DNA of 64,000 nt from CBDBFG01 sp965204765 (GCA_965204765.1 CBDBFG010000004.1:248001-312000); one strand, 5' to 3'; counted from the first letter of the stretch, positions 52,501 to 61,582 are shown. The notes: generated by a model not told the origin, from the sequence alone. Translations and numbers: made by a program.

Positions 52501-54917
52501 TGAAGTTTACTTTTTCATGGCTCAAAGAGCATTTGGACACTAATGCCAGTGTTACAGAGGTTACAGACAAATTAAATAGTTTGGGTTTAGTTGTAGAGCA
52601 AGTGCATAATCCAGCAGACAAGTTAGCTAATTTCATAGTAGTTGAAGTAGTTAGTTTTATCAAACATCCAGATGCGGACAAATTAAGCGTTTGCCAAGTG
52701 AATACTGGTTGCGATGTAATCCAAGTTGTTTGTGGTGCGACTAATGTAAAAGCTGGTATGAAGACAGTTTTGGCTAGTCCTGGTAACACTATACCTGCTA
52801 ATGGTCTGGTATTGAAAAAAATGAAAATTCGCGGGATTGAAAGTAATGGTATGCTTTGTGCCGCAGATGAATTGTTGTTAGCGGATACCGCCGATGGCAT
52901 TATAGAACTTGCCAGCGATGCACCTGTCGGAACAGAGTTTGTGTCATATGCGAATTTAGATGATCCCGTTTTTGATATAGAAATCACTCCTAATCGTGGC
53001 GATTGTTTAGGTGTAAGGGGAGTAGCACGAGATCTATCAGCAACGGGGATTGGTATGTTACAAGATCTTACTATACCTTTAATAAAGGAATCTTTTGCAA
53101 CTGATTTAAAGGTATTAACAGATATTTCATCCAAGAATAGTGATGTATGTTCGCTGTTCGCAACACGAGTGGTTAAGAATGTGACCAATAAACCAAGCCC
53201 AGAATGGTTAAAAAGGAAGTTGCATTCTATAGGGATGAAATCCATTTCTGCATTGGTGGATATTACTAATTATGTCATGTTTACCTATGGTCGACCGATG
53301 CATGTCTATGACAAAAGTAAAATATCAGGTGATTTACACATTAGATCGGCGCATAAAGATGAAAAAATAGTAGCACTGGATGAGAAAGAATATGCCCTGA
53401 ATACTTCTACGGTTGTTATTGCTGATGATCATAGTGCGCTATCTATTGCTGGTATAATTGGCGGTATGGACACAGGGTGTAGTCTGGATACGACCAACAT
53501 AGTGCTGGAATCGGCAATATTTGATCCTATTACAATTGCGCAAACTGGACGAAATTTAGGTATTAATACAGATTCAAGATTTAGGTTTGAAAGAGGCGTC
53601 GATCAAAATATAGTTGTTTCTTGTTTGGATATGGCTACTAAAATGATCTTAGATATTTGTGGTGGTCAAGCCAGTAATAAGATTATTCATGGATGTGATA
53701 AAATTGCGCCCAAACTTATCAGTTTTGATATAGATTTGGTAAAAGATCTGGGTAGTATATTAGTTAGCAAAGAAAAAATTACTGAGATATTAACAAAACT
53801 TGGTTGTGAAGTGGTTGAGTCGTCTGGTTCTTTATTAACATTACGAATACCGCATTGGCGTCATGATCTTAACACTGCTGCTGATTTAGTAGAAGAGGTG
53901 TGCCGTGTAGAAGGATATGATAAAATTATAGAACATCCTTTACCTGCTCCGTCTGCAAACGAAATTTTTGTACAGCAAGAACTTGATTGTAGTTTGCAAA
54001 GACGCAATAAGGCTAAAAAAATGTTAGCTGCACGTGGTTTGTTCGAGGTGCAAACTTGGTCGTTCCTTAATGAAGATTTAGCCAAGTTATTTGGTTGGCA
54101 AAATGAATCTTTAAGGATCCAGAATCCCATTAGTCAAGATCTTTCCATTATGCGACCGTTATTAATAGCTAATTTAGTATCAGGAGTGGGTATAAACAAG
54201 GATAAGGGAGTCGAGAATGCAGCATTATTTGAAGTCGGTAATGCGTACAGTGAGTCATACCCTAATTCACAGGAAATGCATATTGCAGGTGTGTGCAGCG
54301 GTAACTTTACCAATAAACATTGGTGCCAAAGTGAAAGATCAGTAGATGTGTTTGATATTAAAGCTGATTTGTTTGCTGTACTACAATGTTGTGGTTTAAA
54401 TACGGACAGCCTACAACTTAGTCAGGATATGTCATCATATGCCTTTATGCATCCGGGAAGATCGGCTAAAATTAGTTTAGGTCCTCGAAATATTATTGGT
54501 ATCTTTGGCGAGATTCACCCTAAGGTGTTGCAAACGATCGGCATTAAGGTCCCAGTAATGGGGTTTGAAATATTTTTGGATAAAATACCGGTGGTTAATC
54601 GCAAGAATAAAAGGAAATTTTTGCATATTTCATCGTTACAGCCGATACAACGTGATCTTGCTTTTGTATTGGACAAAGATGTTGTGATTAGTCGTTTGAT
54701 TAATGCGGTAAAAATCGTTGATAAGAAATTAATTACTACAGTAGATGTTTTTGATATTTATGAGGGTGATAAGCTAGCACACGATAAGAAATCGGTTGCG
54801 ATTAATATTACATTAGAGCCAACTGAAAAAACCTTAAATGATGTTGAAATTGCTGATATTATGAACAATATTATTGCAAATGTTGCTAAACATACAGGTG
54901 GGGAATTGCGTTCATGA
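52500..54917 (+). CDS. pheT: Phenylalanine-tRNA ligase beta subunit
   Basis: Large subunit of PheRS, 805 residues, with editing and tRNA-binding modules. In order: the start MKFTFSWLKEHLDTNASVTE; an OB-fold tRNA-binding domain (about 40-150, KHPDADKLSVCQVNTG); the B3/B4 editing domain (about 210-390); B5 (about 400-470); the catalytic-like core; and a C-terminal ferredoxin-fold anticodon-binding domain (about 710-805, LQPIQRDLAFVLDKDVVISR). It overlaps pheS by one base and lepA by four (ATGA). Normal length. Confidence 0.98.
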   Translation: MKFTFSWLKEHLDTNASVTEVTDKLNSLGLVVEQVHNPADKLANFIVVEVVSFIKHPDADKLSVCQVNTGCDVIQVVCGATNVKAGMKTVLASPGNTIPANGLVLKKMKIRGIESNGMLCAADELLLADTADGIIELASDAPVGTEFVSYANLDDPVFDIEITPNRGDCLGVRGVARDLSATGIGMLQDLTIPLIKESFATDLKVLTDISSKNSDVCSLFATRVVKNVTNKPSPEWLKRKLHSIGMKSISALVDITNYVMFTYGRPMHVYDKSKISGDLHIRSAHKDEKIVALDEKEYALNTSTVVIADDHSALSIAGIIGGMDTGCSLDTTNIVLESAIFDPITIAQTGRNLGINTDSRFRFERGVDQNIVVSCLDMATKMILDICGGQASNKIIHGCDKIAPKLISFDIDLVKDLGSILVSKEKITEILTKLGCEVVESSGSLLTLRIPHWRHDLNTAADLVEEVCRVEGYDKIIEHPLPAPSANEIFVQQELDCSLQRRNKAKKMLAARGLFEVQTWSFLNEDLAKLFGWQNESLRIQNPISQDLSIMRPLLIANLVSGVGINKDKGVENAALFEVGNAYSESYPNSQEMHIAGVCSGNFTNKHWCQSERSVDVFDIKADLFAVLQCCGLNTDSLQLSQDMSSYAFMHPGRSAKISLGPRNIIGIFGEIHPKVLQTIGIKVPVMGFEIFLDKIPVVNRKNKRKFLHISSLQPIQRDLAFVLDKDVVISRLINAVKIVDKKLITTVDVFDIYEGDKLAHDKKSVAINITLEPTEKTLNDVEIADIMNNIIANVAKHTGGELRS

Positions 54918-56725
54918 GTGACAAAGTACCTTTAGCGAATATTAGAAATTTTTCTATTATTGCGCATATAGATCATGGTAAGTCTACTATTGCAGATCGG
55001 TTGATACAGCATTGTGGAGCGGTATCTGACCGAGAAATGCAAGATCAGCTTCTTGATTCTATGGATATAGAGCGTGAACGAGGAATCACTATTAAATCAC
55101 AGACAGTTAGGCTGATATACAAAGCGCAAGATGGCAGGGATTATCAACTTAATTTAATGGATACTCCTGGACATGTTGATTTTGCTTATGAGGTTAGTCG
55201 TTCATTAGCCGCATGTGAAGGATCTCTTTTGATAGTTGATGCTAGTCAGGGGGTAGAGGCCCAAACTTTGGCTAATGTCTATCAAGCCATAGATAATGAT
55301 CACGAAATTATTCCCGTATTAAATAAAATAGATCTACCTGCTGCTGACCCAGAAAAAGTAAAAGAGCAAATCGAAGATGTTATAGGGTTAGATGCTAGCG
55401 GTGCTGTTTGTGCTTCTGCCAAAACTGGTGAAGGTTTGGTGGCTATATTGGAAAAAATAGTCACAGATATCCCTGCACCCAAGGGTGATAATACTAAAGA
55501 TTTACAGGCTTTATTAGTAGACAGTTGGTATGATCCCTATCTTGGGGTAGTGATCTTGGTACGTGTATTTGAAGGAGTATTGCAGAAAGGGCAAAAAATA
55601 AAGATGGTTTCTTCTGGGGTAGAATACCAAATAGATAAAGTAGGATATTTTACTCCTAAACAACAATATGTTGATCGGTTAGATCCTGGTGAAATAGGGT
55701 TTATTACTGCTGGTATTAAGCATGTGGCTGACTGTAATGTAGGTGATACCATTACCAATTATAATAATACTAATCCTATTGCCTTATCAGGGTTTAAGCC
55801 TAGCATACCAGTTGTTTTTTGTGGTTTGTTTCCTGTTGATGCTGCCGATTTTGAAGATTTACGAGAAAGTCTGGGGAAATTAAGGCTAAATGATGCAAGT
55901 TTTGTCTTTGAGCCTGAAAGTTCAGCAGCCCTTGGTTTCGGGTTCCGGTGTGGGTTTTTGGGTTTGCTTCACTTAGAAATCATCCAAGAGCGATTAGAGC
56001 GTGAATATAATTTGGATTTAGTAACCACTGCTCCTAGCGTAATATATAAGTTGTATATGAATGATGGTAGCCTGATAGAGTTACATAACCCCGCCGATTT
56101 TCCGGATATAGTAAAAATAAAAGAAATTCATGAACCATGGATCAGAGCAACCATATTGGTGCCTGATGATTATTTGGGTGGGATACTAAGCTTGTGTACC
56201 GAGAGGAGGGGAATTCAAGTTGATTTAACCTATGTTGGTAGTCGTGCCATGGTGGTATATGATCTTCCTCTTAATGAGGTGGTGTTTGATTTTTATGATA
56301 AATTAAAATCTATTTCCAAAGGTTATGCTAGTTTTGATTATGAAATACAAGATTACAAAGCCGGAGATTTAGTAAAAGTATCTATTTTGGTCAATTCTGA
56401 ACCCGTTGATGCTTTATCCTATATGACACATCGATCACAGGCTGATGCGAGGGGACGTAGTATATGTGCAAAATTAAAGGGGTTAATACCACAACAGCTG
56501 TTTAAAATACCATTACAAGCGGCAATAGGAGGTAAAATAATAGCCCGAGAAACTATTTCTGCCCTACGTAAAGATGTAACAGCAAAATGTTATGGTGGTG
56601 ATGTAAGTCGTAAGCGTAAGTTATTGGATAAGCAAAAAGAAGGTAAAAAGAAAATGCGACAATTCGGTCGCGTAGAGATACCACAAAGTGCGTTCTTATC
56701 TGCATTAAAAACAGGTGATGATTAA
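54914..56725 (+). CDS. lepA: Elongation factor 4 (LepA) GTPase
   Basis: Translation GTPase that acts on the ribosome under stress and in initiation/assembly. It is 603 residues. G1 is AHIDHGKSTIADRL (17-30), the switch region has ERERGITIKSQTVRL, G3 is DTPGHVDFAYEVSRSL, G4 is VLNKIDLP, and the LepA-specific C-terminal domain includes SRKRKLLDKQKEGKKKMRQF and IPQSAFLSAL. The start ATG overlaps the pheT stop by four bases, making a pheS-pheT-lepA operon, an unusual but coherent translation cluster. Confidence 0.98.
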   Translation: MSDKVPLANIRNFSIIAHIDHGKSTIADRLIQHCGAVSDREMQDQLLDSMDIERERGITIKSQTVRLIYKAQDGRDYQLNLMDTPGHVDFAYEVSRSLAACEGSLLIVDASQGVEAQTLANVYQAIDNDHEIIPVLNKIDLPAADPEKVKEQIEDVIGLDASGAVCASAKTGEGLVAILEKIVTDIPAPKGDNTKDLQALLVDSWYDPYLGVVILVRVFEGVLQKGQKIKMVSSGVEYQIDKVGYFTPKQQYVDRLDPGEIGFITAGIKHVADCNVGDTITNYNNTNPIALSGFKPSIPVVFCGLFPVDAADFEDLRESLGKLRLNDASFVFEPESSAALGFGFRCGFLGLLHLEIIQERLEREYNLDLVTTAPSVIYKLYMNDGSLIELHNPADFPDIVKIKEIHEPWIRATILVPDDYLGGILSLCTERRGIQVDLTYVGSRAMVVYDLPLNEVVFDFYDKLKSISKGYASFDYEIQDYKAGDLVKVSILVNSEPVDALSYMTHRSQADARGRSICAKLKGLIPQQLFKIPLQAAIGGKIIARETISALRKDVTAKCYGGDVSRKRKLLDKQKEGKKKMRQFGRVEIPQSAFLSALKTGDD

Positions 56726-56819
56726 TAACTGTTTGCTTGTGTTATAGATTGACGTTGATTTTGTTCGATTGCACTTTCTATATGGTAATTACCACTGTTA
56801 TTGCGCAGTGAATTAGCAA

Positions 56820-56849
56820 TTGCTATTTTCTTTGCTTATCTGATATAGT
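56820..56849 (+). promoter_or_regulatory. Putative promoter for the secreted-protein/deaminase operon
   Basis: TTGCTA (56820-56825) and TATAGT (56844-56849) with 18 bp spacing, about 30 bp before the ATG at 56882. Moderate match, found by eye. Confidence 0.35.
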
Positions 56850-56881
56850 CGTGCAGTAGTAGTGTATTAAAGTAGGTAGTA

Positions 56882-57340
56882 ATGAAAATTCATAAGTATA
56901 GTTTGCTGGTTTATTTATGTATACTGACAAATAATTTGTTAGCTGGAGGCGAACAGTTGGAGCTGCGTTCAATAGACGATTTACCAGCAGTAAGAAGTAC
57001 TTATCATATTCCTGATCAAGAGTTGTTGCTACAAAGTCATGAGCCTGGTAGCGATGGGTGGTGCCGACAATTAAGTGCACTAAGAGAATTTTTTACCAGG
57101 CCTTATGGTACGGAAGAGGCTATTGATGGAGACGAAGAAATATATCTTGCTGATCAAGCTAGTGGATTAGGTTTACGTTATGAATATAGTGTTATGGGCT
57201 TGCTTAGTGCATATCGCGGTAATACAGATTTTGATAGTCTGGTGAAAAGTAAATATTCTTTGTGGCAATTAAAGTTTTTGCATAATTTAGAAGATGGCTT
57301 GCCTCATATAAGGCAAGTTATTCCTTTATTAATGCAGTAA
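56882..57340 (+). CDS. Small secreted protein encoded with the deaminase-like protein
   Basis: A 152-residue protein with a signal peptide (MKIHKYSLLVYLCILTNNLL, cleavage near residue 22). The mature region is acidic and helical, with GSDGWCRQLSALREFFTRPY, GEEIYLADQ-like acidic turns and a C-terminal HIRQVIPLLMQ. No family recognised. It sits 12 bp before the deaminase-like gene and so is co-translated with it. It could be a periplasmic immunity protein, a secretion chaperone, or a second effector; context does not decide. The operon order (partner first, enzyme second) would fit immunity-before-toxin, which is less common than the reverse. Confidence 0.6.
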   Translation: MKIHKYSLLVYLCILTNNLLAGGEQLELRSIDDLPAVRSTYHIPDQELLLQSHEPGSDGWCRQLSALREFFTRPYGTEEAIDGDEEIYLADQASGLGLRYEYSVMGLLSAYRGNTDFDSLVKSKYSLWQLKFLHNLEDGLPHIRQVIPLLMQ

Positions 57341-57352
57341 GGTATATTGTCG

Positions 57353-58231
57353 ATGATTTATTGCTTACTAAGATTTTGTGTGATTTGTTATTTTTGTTTG
57401 GGTGCGCAATTATTAGTTGCGGTTAAAATTCATGAAATAGTCAGCGTCCTACCGACAGTTAATTATACCAAAGGAACTTCTGATAACAGGTTCGGTCGTA
57501 GTGTTGGTATTGGCGGTATTTTGTCCCATGCTAATTATAATCCAGTAAATTTTAATCAAGTTAGTAGAGCATTAATAGCCGGTGAATTAAAGAATATGAA
57601 GCGTATTTTACCTAAAGATGATCCTGTGGCGCCATATAATAGAGGGTCCCATGCTACTCGTGCTTCGGTTAGTAAAGTAAAGCTTTGTATGACTTATGCA
57701 CAGGCAAATCGTACCAATAAAACATCCTGTAAAAAAGTCACCCATTTTTTTAGTAGTAGACCAGAGGAAGATATAAGGCCGTTGGGTCTTACCTTAAAAG
57801 AACAATTTTATGGCGACAGACGACGGGTTAGTAACAAAGAGATAAAAAAAATAAAAAAATTTATCAGGATGATGGGAAATGGTAATTTACCTTTGGAACA
57901 GGAGTATGACGGTATAAAAATGCCCAGATTCCAAGATGCAGAAAAATCAGCAATGGCTTATCTGTTTAGTACGCAAATTAGTCAATCACTATCTAAAAAC
58001 ATGAACATCATAGATATAGCAAATTTAAAACATTTGTGGATATTGATTTACAGTAATAATACACCGTGTGACAACTGTAATCAGTTTTTGAAAGAAGTTA
58101 CTCGTAATTATGGGGATAAGATCACCATATTGGTTAGGGGTAACAATAGGCATGAACATTCTCCTAAAAACATGGTGGCTAATGTCTCTTACAGGTACAG
58201 TAATGGCAAGAGATATGGTTATGATGGCTAA
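57353..58231 (+). CDS. Secreted protein with cytidine-deaminase-type zinc signature
   Basis: A 292-residue protein with a Sec signal peptide (about 1-24, MIYCLLRFCVICYFCLGAQL). ATG 57353 is preferred over TTG 57347. The middle is basic. The C-terminal region carries the hallmarks of the nucleotide-deaminase fold: a helix with DAEKSAMAYLF (D195-A196-E197, in the place of the HxE/CxE motif) and a strand-turn LWILIYSNNTPCDNCNQFLK with PCxxC (C239, C242). A further strand ITILVRG follows. D, C and C would bind zinc and E would be the proton shuttle. Secreted or polymorphic-toxin deaminases of bacteria have this design. Target (DNA, RNA, nucleotide) unknown; no known toxin delivery domain is visible beyond the signal peptide. 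Confidence 0.6.
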   Translation: MIYCLLRFCVICYFCLGAQLLVAVKIHEIVSVLPTVNYTKGTSDNRFGRSVGIGGILSHANYNPVNFNQVSRALIAGELKNMKRILPKDDPVAPYNRGSHATRASVSKVKLCMTYAQANRTNKTSCKKVTHFFSSRPEEDIRPLGLTLKEQFYGDRRRVSNKEIKKIKKFIRMMGNGNLPLEQEYDGIKMPRFQDAEKSAMAYLFSTQISQSLSKNMNIIDIANLKHLWILIYSNNTPCDNCNQFLKEVTRNYGDKITILVRGNNRHEHSPKNMVANVSYRYSNGKRYGYDG

Positions 58232-58589
58232 TTGCGGCATTATATTGTGATATTAGTAGTGAAAAATGATAGAGCAGCAGTAATGTTGTATAGCTTGCAA
58301 TGTGCTAAGTAGCAAAATATAGCGGAAACGTTACTGTGTGTTTTGGCGATATTGGCAAAGATAGTATCCTAGTAAGTAAATACTCCAGTATAAAGTTTCT
58401 AGTTTGCTTGTCATTTGTTATCATTGAGAATATAGTCTTGATACTATTGGTTTGTCTTGGCGTTGGTTAAATGTTATAATCCCTTAGACAAAATTATTGC
58501 CATTTTTACAATTAACCCTTTATTAACTACCTATTAGTCAAAAAATAATTTTACCTCTCTATCGTTATCCTATAATCTAGGGAGGATTA
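58232..58589 (+). other. Intergenic region with promoter, no gene seen
   Basis: About 358 bp without an ORF or RNA gene that I can support. It contains the sigma-70-like promoter at 58452-58480 and the ribosome-binding site GGGAGG for the following gene. The first 200 bp show nothing recognisable. Confidence 0.5.
58452..58480 (+). promoter_or_regulatory. Putative sigma-70 promoter with consensus -10
   Basis: TTGTCT (58452-58457), exactly 17 bp, then TATAAT (58475-58480), the full -10 consensus. Predicted transcript starts near 58487 with a leader of about 100 bases before the ATG at 58590. Confidence 0.6.
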
Positions 58590-59603
58590 ATGAATAAAAT
58601 ATTATCTACATTTGTAGTATCAAGTTTTTTGTTAGGAGAGCATGGGGTTTGTTTGTCAGTCTCATCACTAACAGATGATATGTTGCAGGGCATTCAGCGT
58701 ACTAGTGCTTTCGTAGGAAAGAAAGCTATGGCTACGGAAGATGCTATTGCAGAACAAAAAGCACGCATTGCCGCTGGTAAAGCAGAAATGCAAACAGAGT
58801 TAGCGGAACCAAAGGAATCACCCGCTATTACAATAGATGGCACATCTGTTGTACCTGGGGCTATCGATACTTCTGCTCTTGGTTTACAGGATATGGCTGG
58901 AATACAACATGGATTTATACCTCGTAATATGGGGATGATGCCAGGTATGCAAAGCGTTACGGATATGTATGGACTAATGCCTGAACAGGCGGCTTTTTCA
59001 CCAAGGGTACGTTCTCATAGTGTGTATGATGCGCAACTTGCAGCACAGCAAGCATTATTATCCCAAAGGGTTAGGGCACAAGCAGGGCTACTAACTCCTG
59101 AATTACAGGATGTACAAGCAGCACAACAGGCACTACTAGCGCAAAGAGTTGGGACAGGAGCAGGGTTTTTGACTCCTGGTGTACAAGATGTGCAAGCATT
59201 ACAACAAGGATTAATGCCTGGTGATGCAGTAGCGGATATTGCTGGTAGGTTTGATGGTATACGTAACAGATCAGCTTCTGTAGTATCAATGTTACCTAGT
59301 GTTGGAGGTATGTTCAGTGGTTTACAAGCGCGAGCACAAGCTTTGCAACAGGATTTAATGACACCTAGAGCAAGTGCGTCATCTTTGGGAAATGCAGATT
59401 TAACCCAAGATTCAGTGATGTCACCTTTGACTCGTGCGCAAAGTTCTCTTGGTGTGGCTTCTATTGATGTTGCAGATATTGAGCAAGCATTAAATAATGT
59501 GATAAATACCTGGAAGGACAAAGCTAAAAAACTTTGTAAAAGAGCTGGTTTTTATGCTAGGAAAATAGCTCCATTTTTGTCATTAGCTGTTGCAGCTATA
59601 TAG
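58590..59603 (+). CDS. Secreted protein with 26-residue tandem repeats
   Basis: A 337-residue protein with an N-terminal signal peptide (MNKILSTFVVSSFLLGEHGV, cleavage near residue 24) and a strong ribosome-binding site GGGAGG. Most of the chain is Ala-, Gln- and Met-rich. Residues 151-176 and 177-202 are two near-identical 26-residue units (QQALLSQRVRAQAGLLTPEL / QQALLAQRVGTGAGFLTPGV), a third partial unit follows, and related LQARAQALQQDLMTPRA is at about 246-262. The C-terminus ends with a basic, then hydrophobic segment (residues about 317-337). No family recognised. It has its own consensus-like promoter and a terminator, so it is probably well expressed. A secreted or surface low-complexity protein is the most that can be said. 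Confidence 0.65.
   Translation: MNKILSTFVVSSFLLGEHGVCLSVSSLTDDMLQGIQRTSAFVGKKAMATEDAIAEQKARIAAGKAEMQTELAEPKESPAITIDGTSVVPGAIDTSALGLQDMAGIQHGFIPRNMGMMPGMQSVTDMYGLMPEQAAFSPRVRSHSVYDAQLAAQQALLSQRVRAQAGLLTPELQDVQAAQQALLAQRVGTGAGFLTPGVQDVQALQQGLMPGDAVADIAGRFDGIRNRSASVVSMLPSVGGMFSGLQARAQALQQDLMTPRASASSLGNADLTQDSVMSPLTRAQSSLGVASIDVADIEQALNNVINTWKDKAKKLCKRAGFYARKIAPFLSLAVAAI
59040..59195 (+). repeat. Two in-frame 78-bp tandem repeats inside the secreted protein gene
   Basis: Two 26-codon units (59040-59117 and 59118-59195) encode near-identical peptides, with a degenerate third unit beginning at 59196. They differ at several codons, so they are not a recent exact duplication. Confidence 0.75.
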
Positions 59604-59627
59604 GGCTATGATCACCACATCAAAACA

Positions 59628-59654
59628 AACCCTCCTTTTCCGGAGGGTTTTTTT
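59628..59654 (+). terminator. Rho-independent terminator after the repeat protein
   Basis: AACCCTCC (59628-59635) pairs with GGAGGGTT (59642-59649) around TTTTCC, followed by a seven-T tail. Strong GC-rich stem. Confidence 0.85.
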
Positions 59655-59686
59655 ATTGCTATATTAATTTTTGCTTAATGTTTAGT

Positions 59687-60352
59687 TTAGTATAAAGAGT
59701 CTATTTCTTGATCTATCGCTGTTTGGGCATGCAACATTGAATCTTGTTTACTTCTTACTCCAAATTCTTGTACTTCAATAAAGTTTACTTTGTTGATACC
59801 CAACAAATTAAAGCATTTGGTTACTAAGGGAGATAATAAATCGTCACTAGATCCTAAAACTGCACTTCCACTAGGCATCAGAACGGTTACCGGTCTGTCT
59901 TGCAGTAACCCTATTACTTTGCCATCGGTATATCTAAATGTTTTGTTGGGCCTGATAATTAAATCAAAATATAGTTTTAAATTGGCAGGTATAGTGAAAT
60001 TATGCATTGGTGCACCAATTATTACATGACTTGCTGATGATAATTCGGCTATTAATTCATCTGATATATCGTGCAACCTGCTTGCTTCAGGGGAAAAGTG
60101 TCTATTGCCATATATTCCTGCTACATTGCGACTGTTGATAATCGGGAAGTTATTTTGTTCCAAATCCCTGTGTATAAACGCAACATTGCCATAAAGTGCG
60201 GTACGTAATTTAGTAGTATAATATCTTCCTAACATGCGTGAAACTGAAGCAATACCTCTTGGGCTTGAATCGATTAGTAGAATTCTGCTGCAACACCATA
60301 GATTTTGGTAGGCAAGATAACTAATTAAACTAAGGTAAATAAATTTTTTCAT
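59687..60352 (-). CDS. AzoR/NQO-like FMN-dependent oxidoreductase with N-terminal signal sequence
   Basis: Flavodoxin-fold NAD(P)H quinone/azo reductase, 221 residues. ATG 60352 has AAGGAAG upstream; the frame upstream of it lacks support. The AzoR core starts at SRILLIDSSPRG (FMN phosphate loop), with ASHVIIGAPMHNFTIPANLK and YFDLIIRPNKTFRY as diagnostic segments and LLGINKVNFIEVQEFG late. Unlike cytosolic AzoR, whose first residues are the ILLIDSSP strand, this protein has about 20 extra N-terminal hydrophobic residues (MKKFIYLSLISYLAYQNLWC), resembling a signal peptide or anchor. No internal start removes it. Location outside the cytosol would be unusual for an FMN/NADH enzyme. Confidence 0.83.
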   Translation of the reverse strand: MKKFIYLSLISYLAYQNLWCCSRILLIDSSPRGIASVSRMLGRYYTTKLRTALYGNVAFIHRDLEQNNFPIINSRNVAGIYGNRHFSPEASRLHDISDELIAELSSASHVIIGAPMHNFTIPANLKLYFDLIIRPNKTFRYTDGKVIGLLQDRPVTVLMPSGSAVLGSSDDLLSPLVTKCFNLLGINKVNFIEVQEFGVRSKQDSMLHAQTAIDQEIDSLY

Positions 60353-60494
60353 AATCTTCCTTTCACAAAGCTCACTAGTAACATAATTTGACTTTTTGTT
60401 CAATATTGTCTGAGAGGGCAAATTTTTAGTTAACCTACATTCTGTGCACAAAGACGGTGTGGCATAAGTAAGATATAGTTTAATGTCTCTAAAA

Positions 60495-61217
60495 TTATAT
60501 TGCTGCGCTTAAAATATAATTTACATCAACATCAGATGAAAGGTGCCATTGCTGTTTGAATGGATGGTATTGCATACCTTTAATACTTTTTATTGCGACG
60601 TTGTTAGTTTGCAGATAAGTAAAAATTTCGTGTGGCGTCAAGAATTTTTGCCATTGGTGAGTGCCTTTTGGTACCCACCTTAATATTCTTTCAGCGGCAA
60701 CAATGCCGAGTAAATACGACTTGATAGTACGGTTTAAAGTGCTGATAATTAAGAGTCCATTCGAGTTTAACAACCGACAACAAGATTGAATAAATAGCTC
60801 AACGTTAGCCACATGCTCTACAATTTCCAGTGCAATGACAACATCAAATCGTTGTTTGTGAAGAGCTAATTTTTCCACAGTTTGGTGTTGATAGTTAATC
60901 TTAAGATTCATTTTTTGTGCATGTTCTTGTGCGACAAGTATATTTTTTTCTCCTGCATCTATTCCGGTTACTTTCGCGTTTAATCTGGTTAGTGGTTCTG
61001 TGACTAGGCCGCCACCACACCCTATATCTAATATTTTTAATCCGGTGAATGGTGTAGTTGTGTCTTGTAATTGGAAATGATTAATAATTTCGTTTCTAAT
61101 AAATTTTATTCTGATAGGGTTGATTTTATGTAATGGAGCAAATGGTCCGCCTTCATCCCACCACAGGTCAGCTTGACTTTCAAATTGATCTATTTCTTTG
61201 AGATTAACAGTATCCAT
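60495..61217 (-). CDS. ubiG: Ubiquinone biosynthesis O-methyltransferase
   Basis: SAM-dependent methyltransferase carrying out both O-methylations in ubiquinone synthesis. It is 240 residues. The N-terminal FESQADLWWDEGGPFAPLHK segment is typical of UbiG/COQ3. The SAM-binding motif I is KILDIGCGGGLVTEPLTRL (61-79), and late motifs include VIALEIVEHV and GLLIISTLNRTIKS. The normal GTHxW region is present (KGTHQWQKFLTPHE). Gene alone, transcribed on the minus strand. Confidence 0.95.
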   Translation of the reverse strand: MDTVNLKEIDQFESQADLWWDEGGPFAPLHKINPIRIKFIRNEIINHFQLQDTTTPFTGLKILDIGCGGGLVTEPLTRLNAKVTGIDAGEKNILVAQEHAQKMNLKINYQHQTVEKLALHKQRFDVVIALEIVEHVANVELFIQSCCRLLNSNGLLIISTLNRTIKSYLLGIVAAERILRWVPKGTHQWQKFLTPHEIFTYLQTNNVAIKSIKGMQYHPFKQQWHLSSDVDVNYILSAAI

Positions 61218-61506
61218 GTTTATTACACCTTATCATTAATCTAGCGTGAACTTACTGATTCTATACTAAATAACGGTTTAATAATAGTTGGAAAGAAAGA
61301 TTATAAAGCGCTATTGGTTATAAAACAGTAACACAGCAAGATCCATCTTATTGGCTGATTATGTTGTAGCTGATAAGAAATGTATAGCTGGTTTTATAAA
61401 ACCGTAAAGCGCGGTGGTGGTTTTTATTGTTGCGTAGCTATTATCATAGTGGAAAGCAAAAAAAATATCGACAATGTATATTCTATTTGTTACAAATCTT
61501 TATCGT

Positions 61507-61582
<76 letters not shown>

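Noticed and set aside
59015..59521. 168-residue minus-strand ORF opposite the repeat protein
   Set aside because: It mirrors the Ala/Gln-rich repeats of the plus-strand gene (Cys/Ala-rich complement), has no ribosome-binding site, and the plus-strand gene has promoter, signal peptide and terminator.
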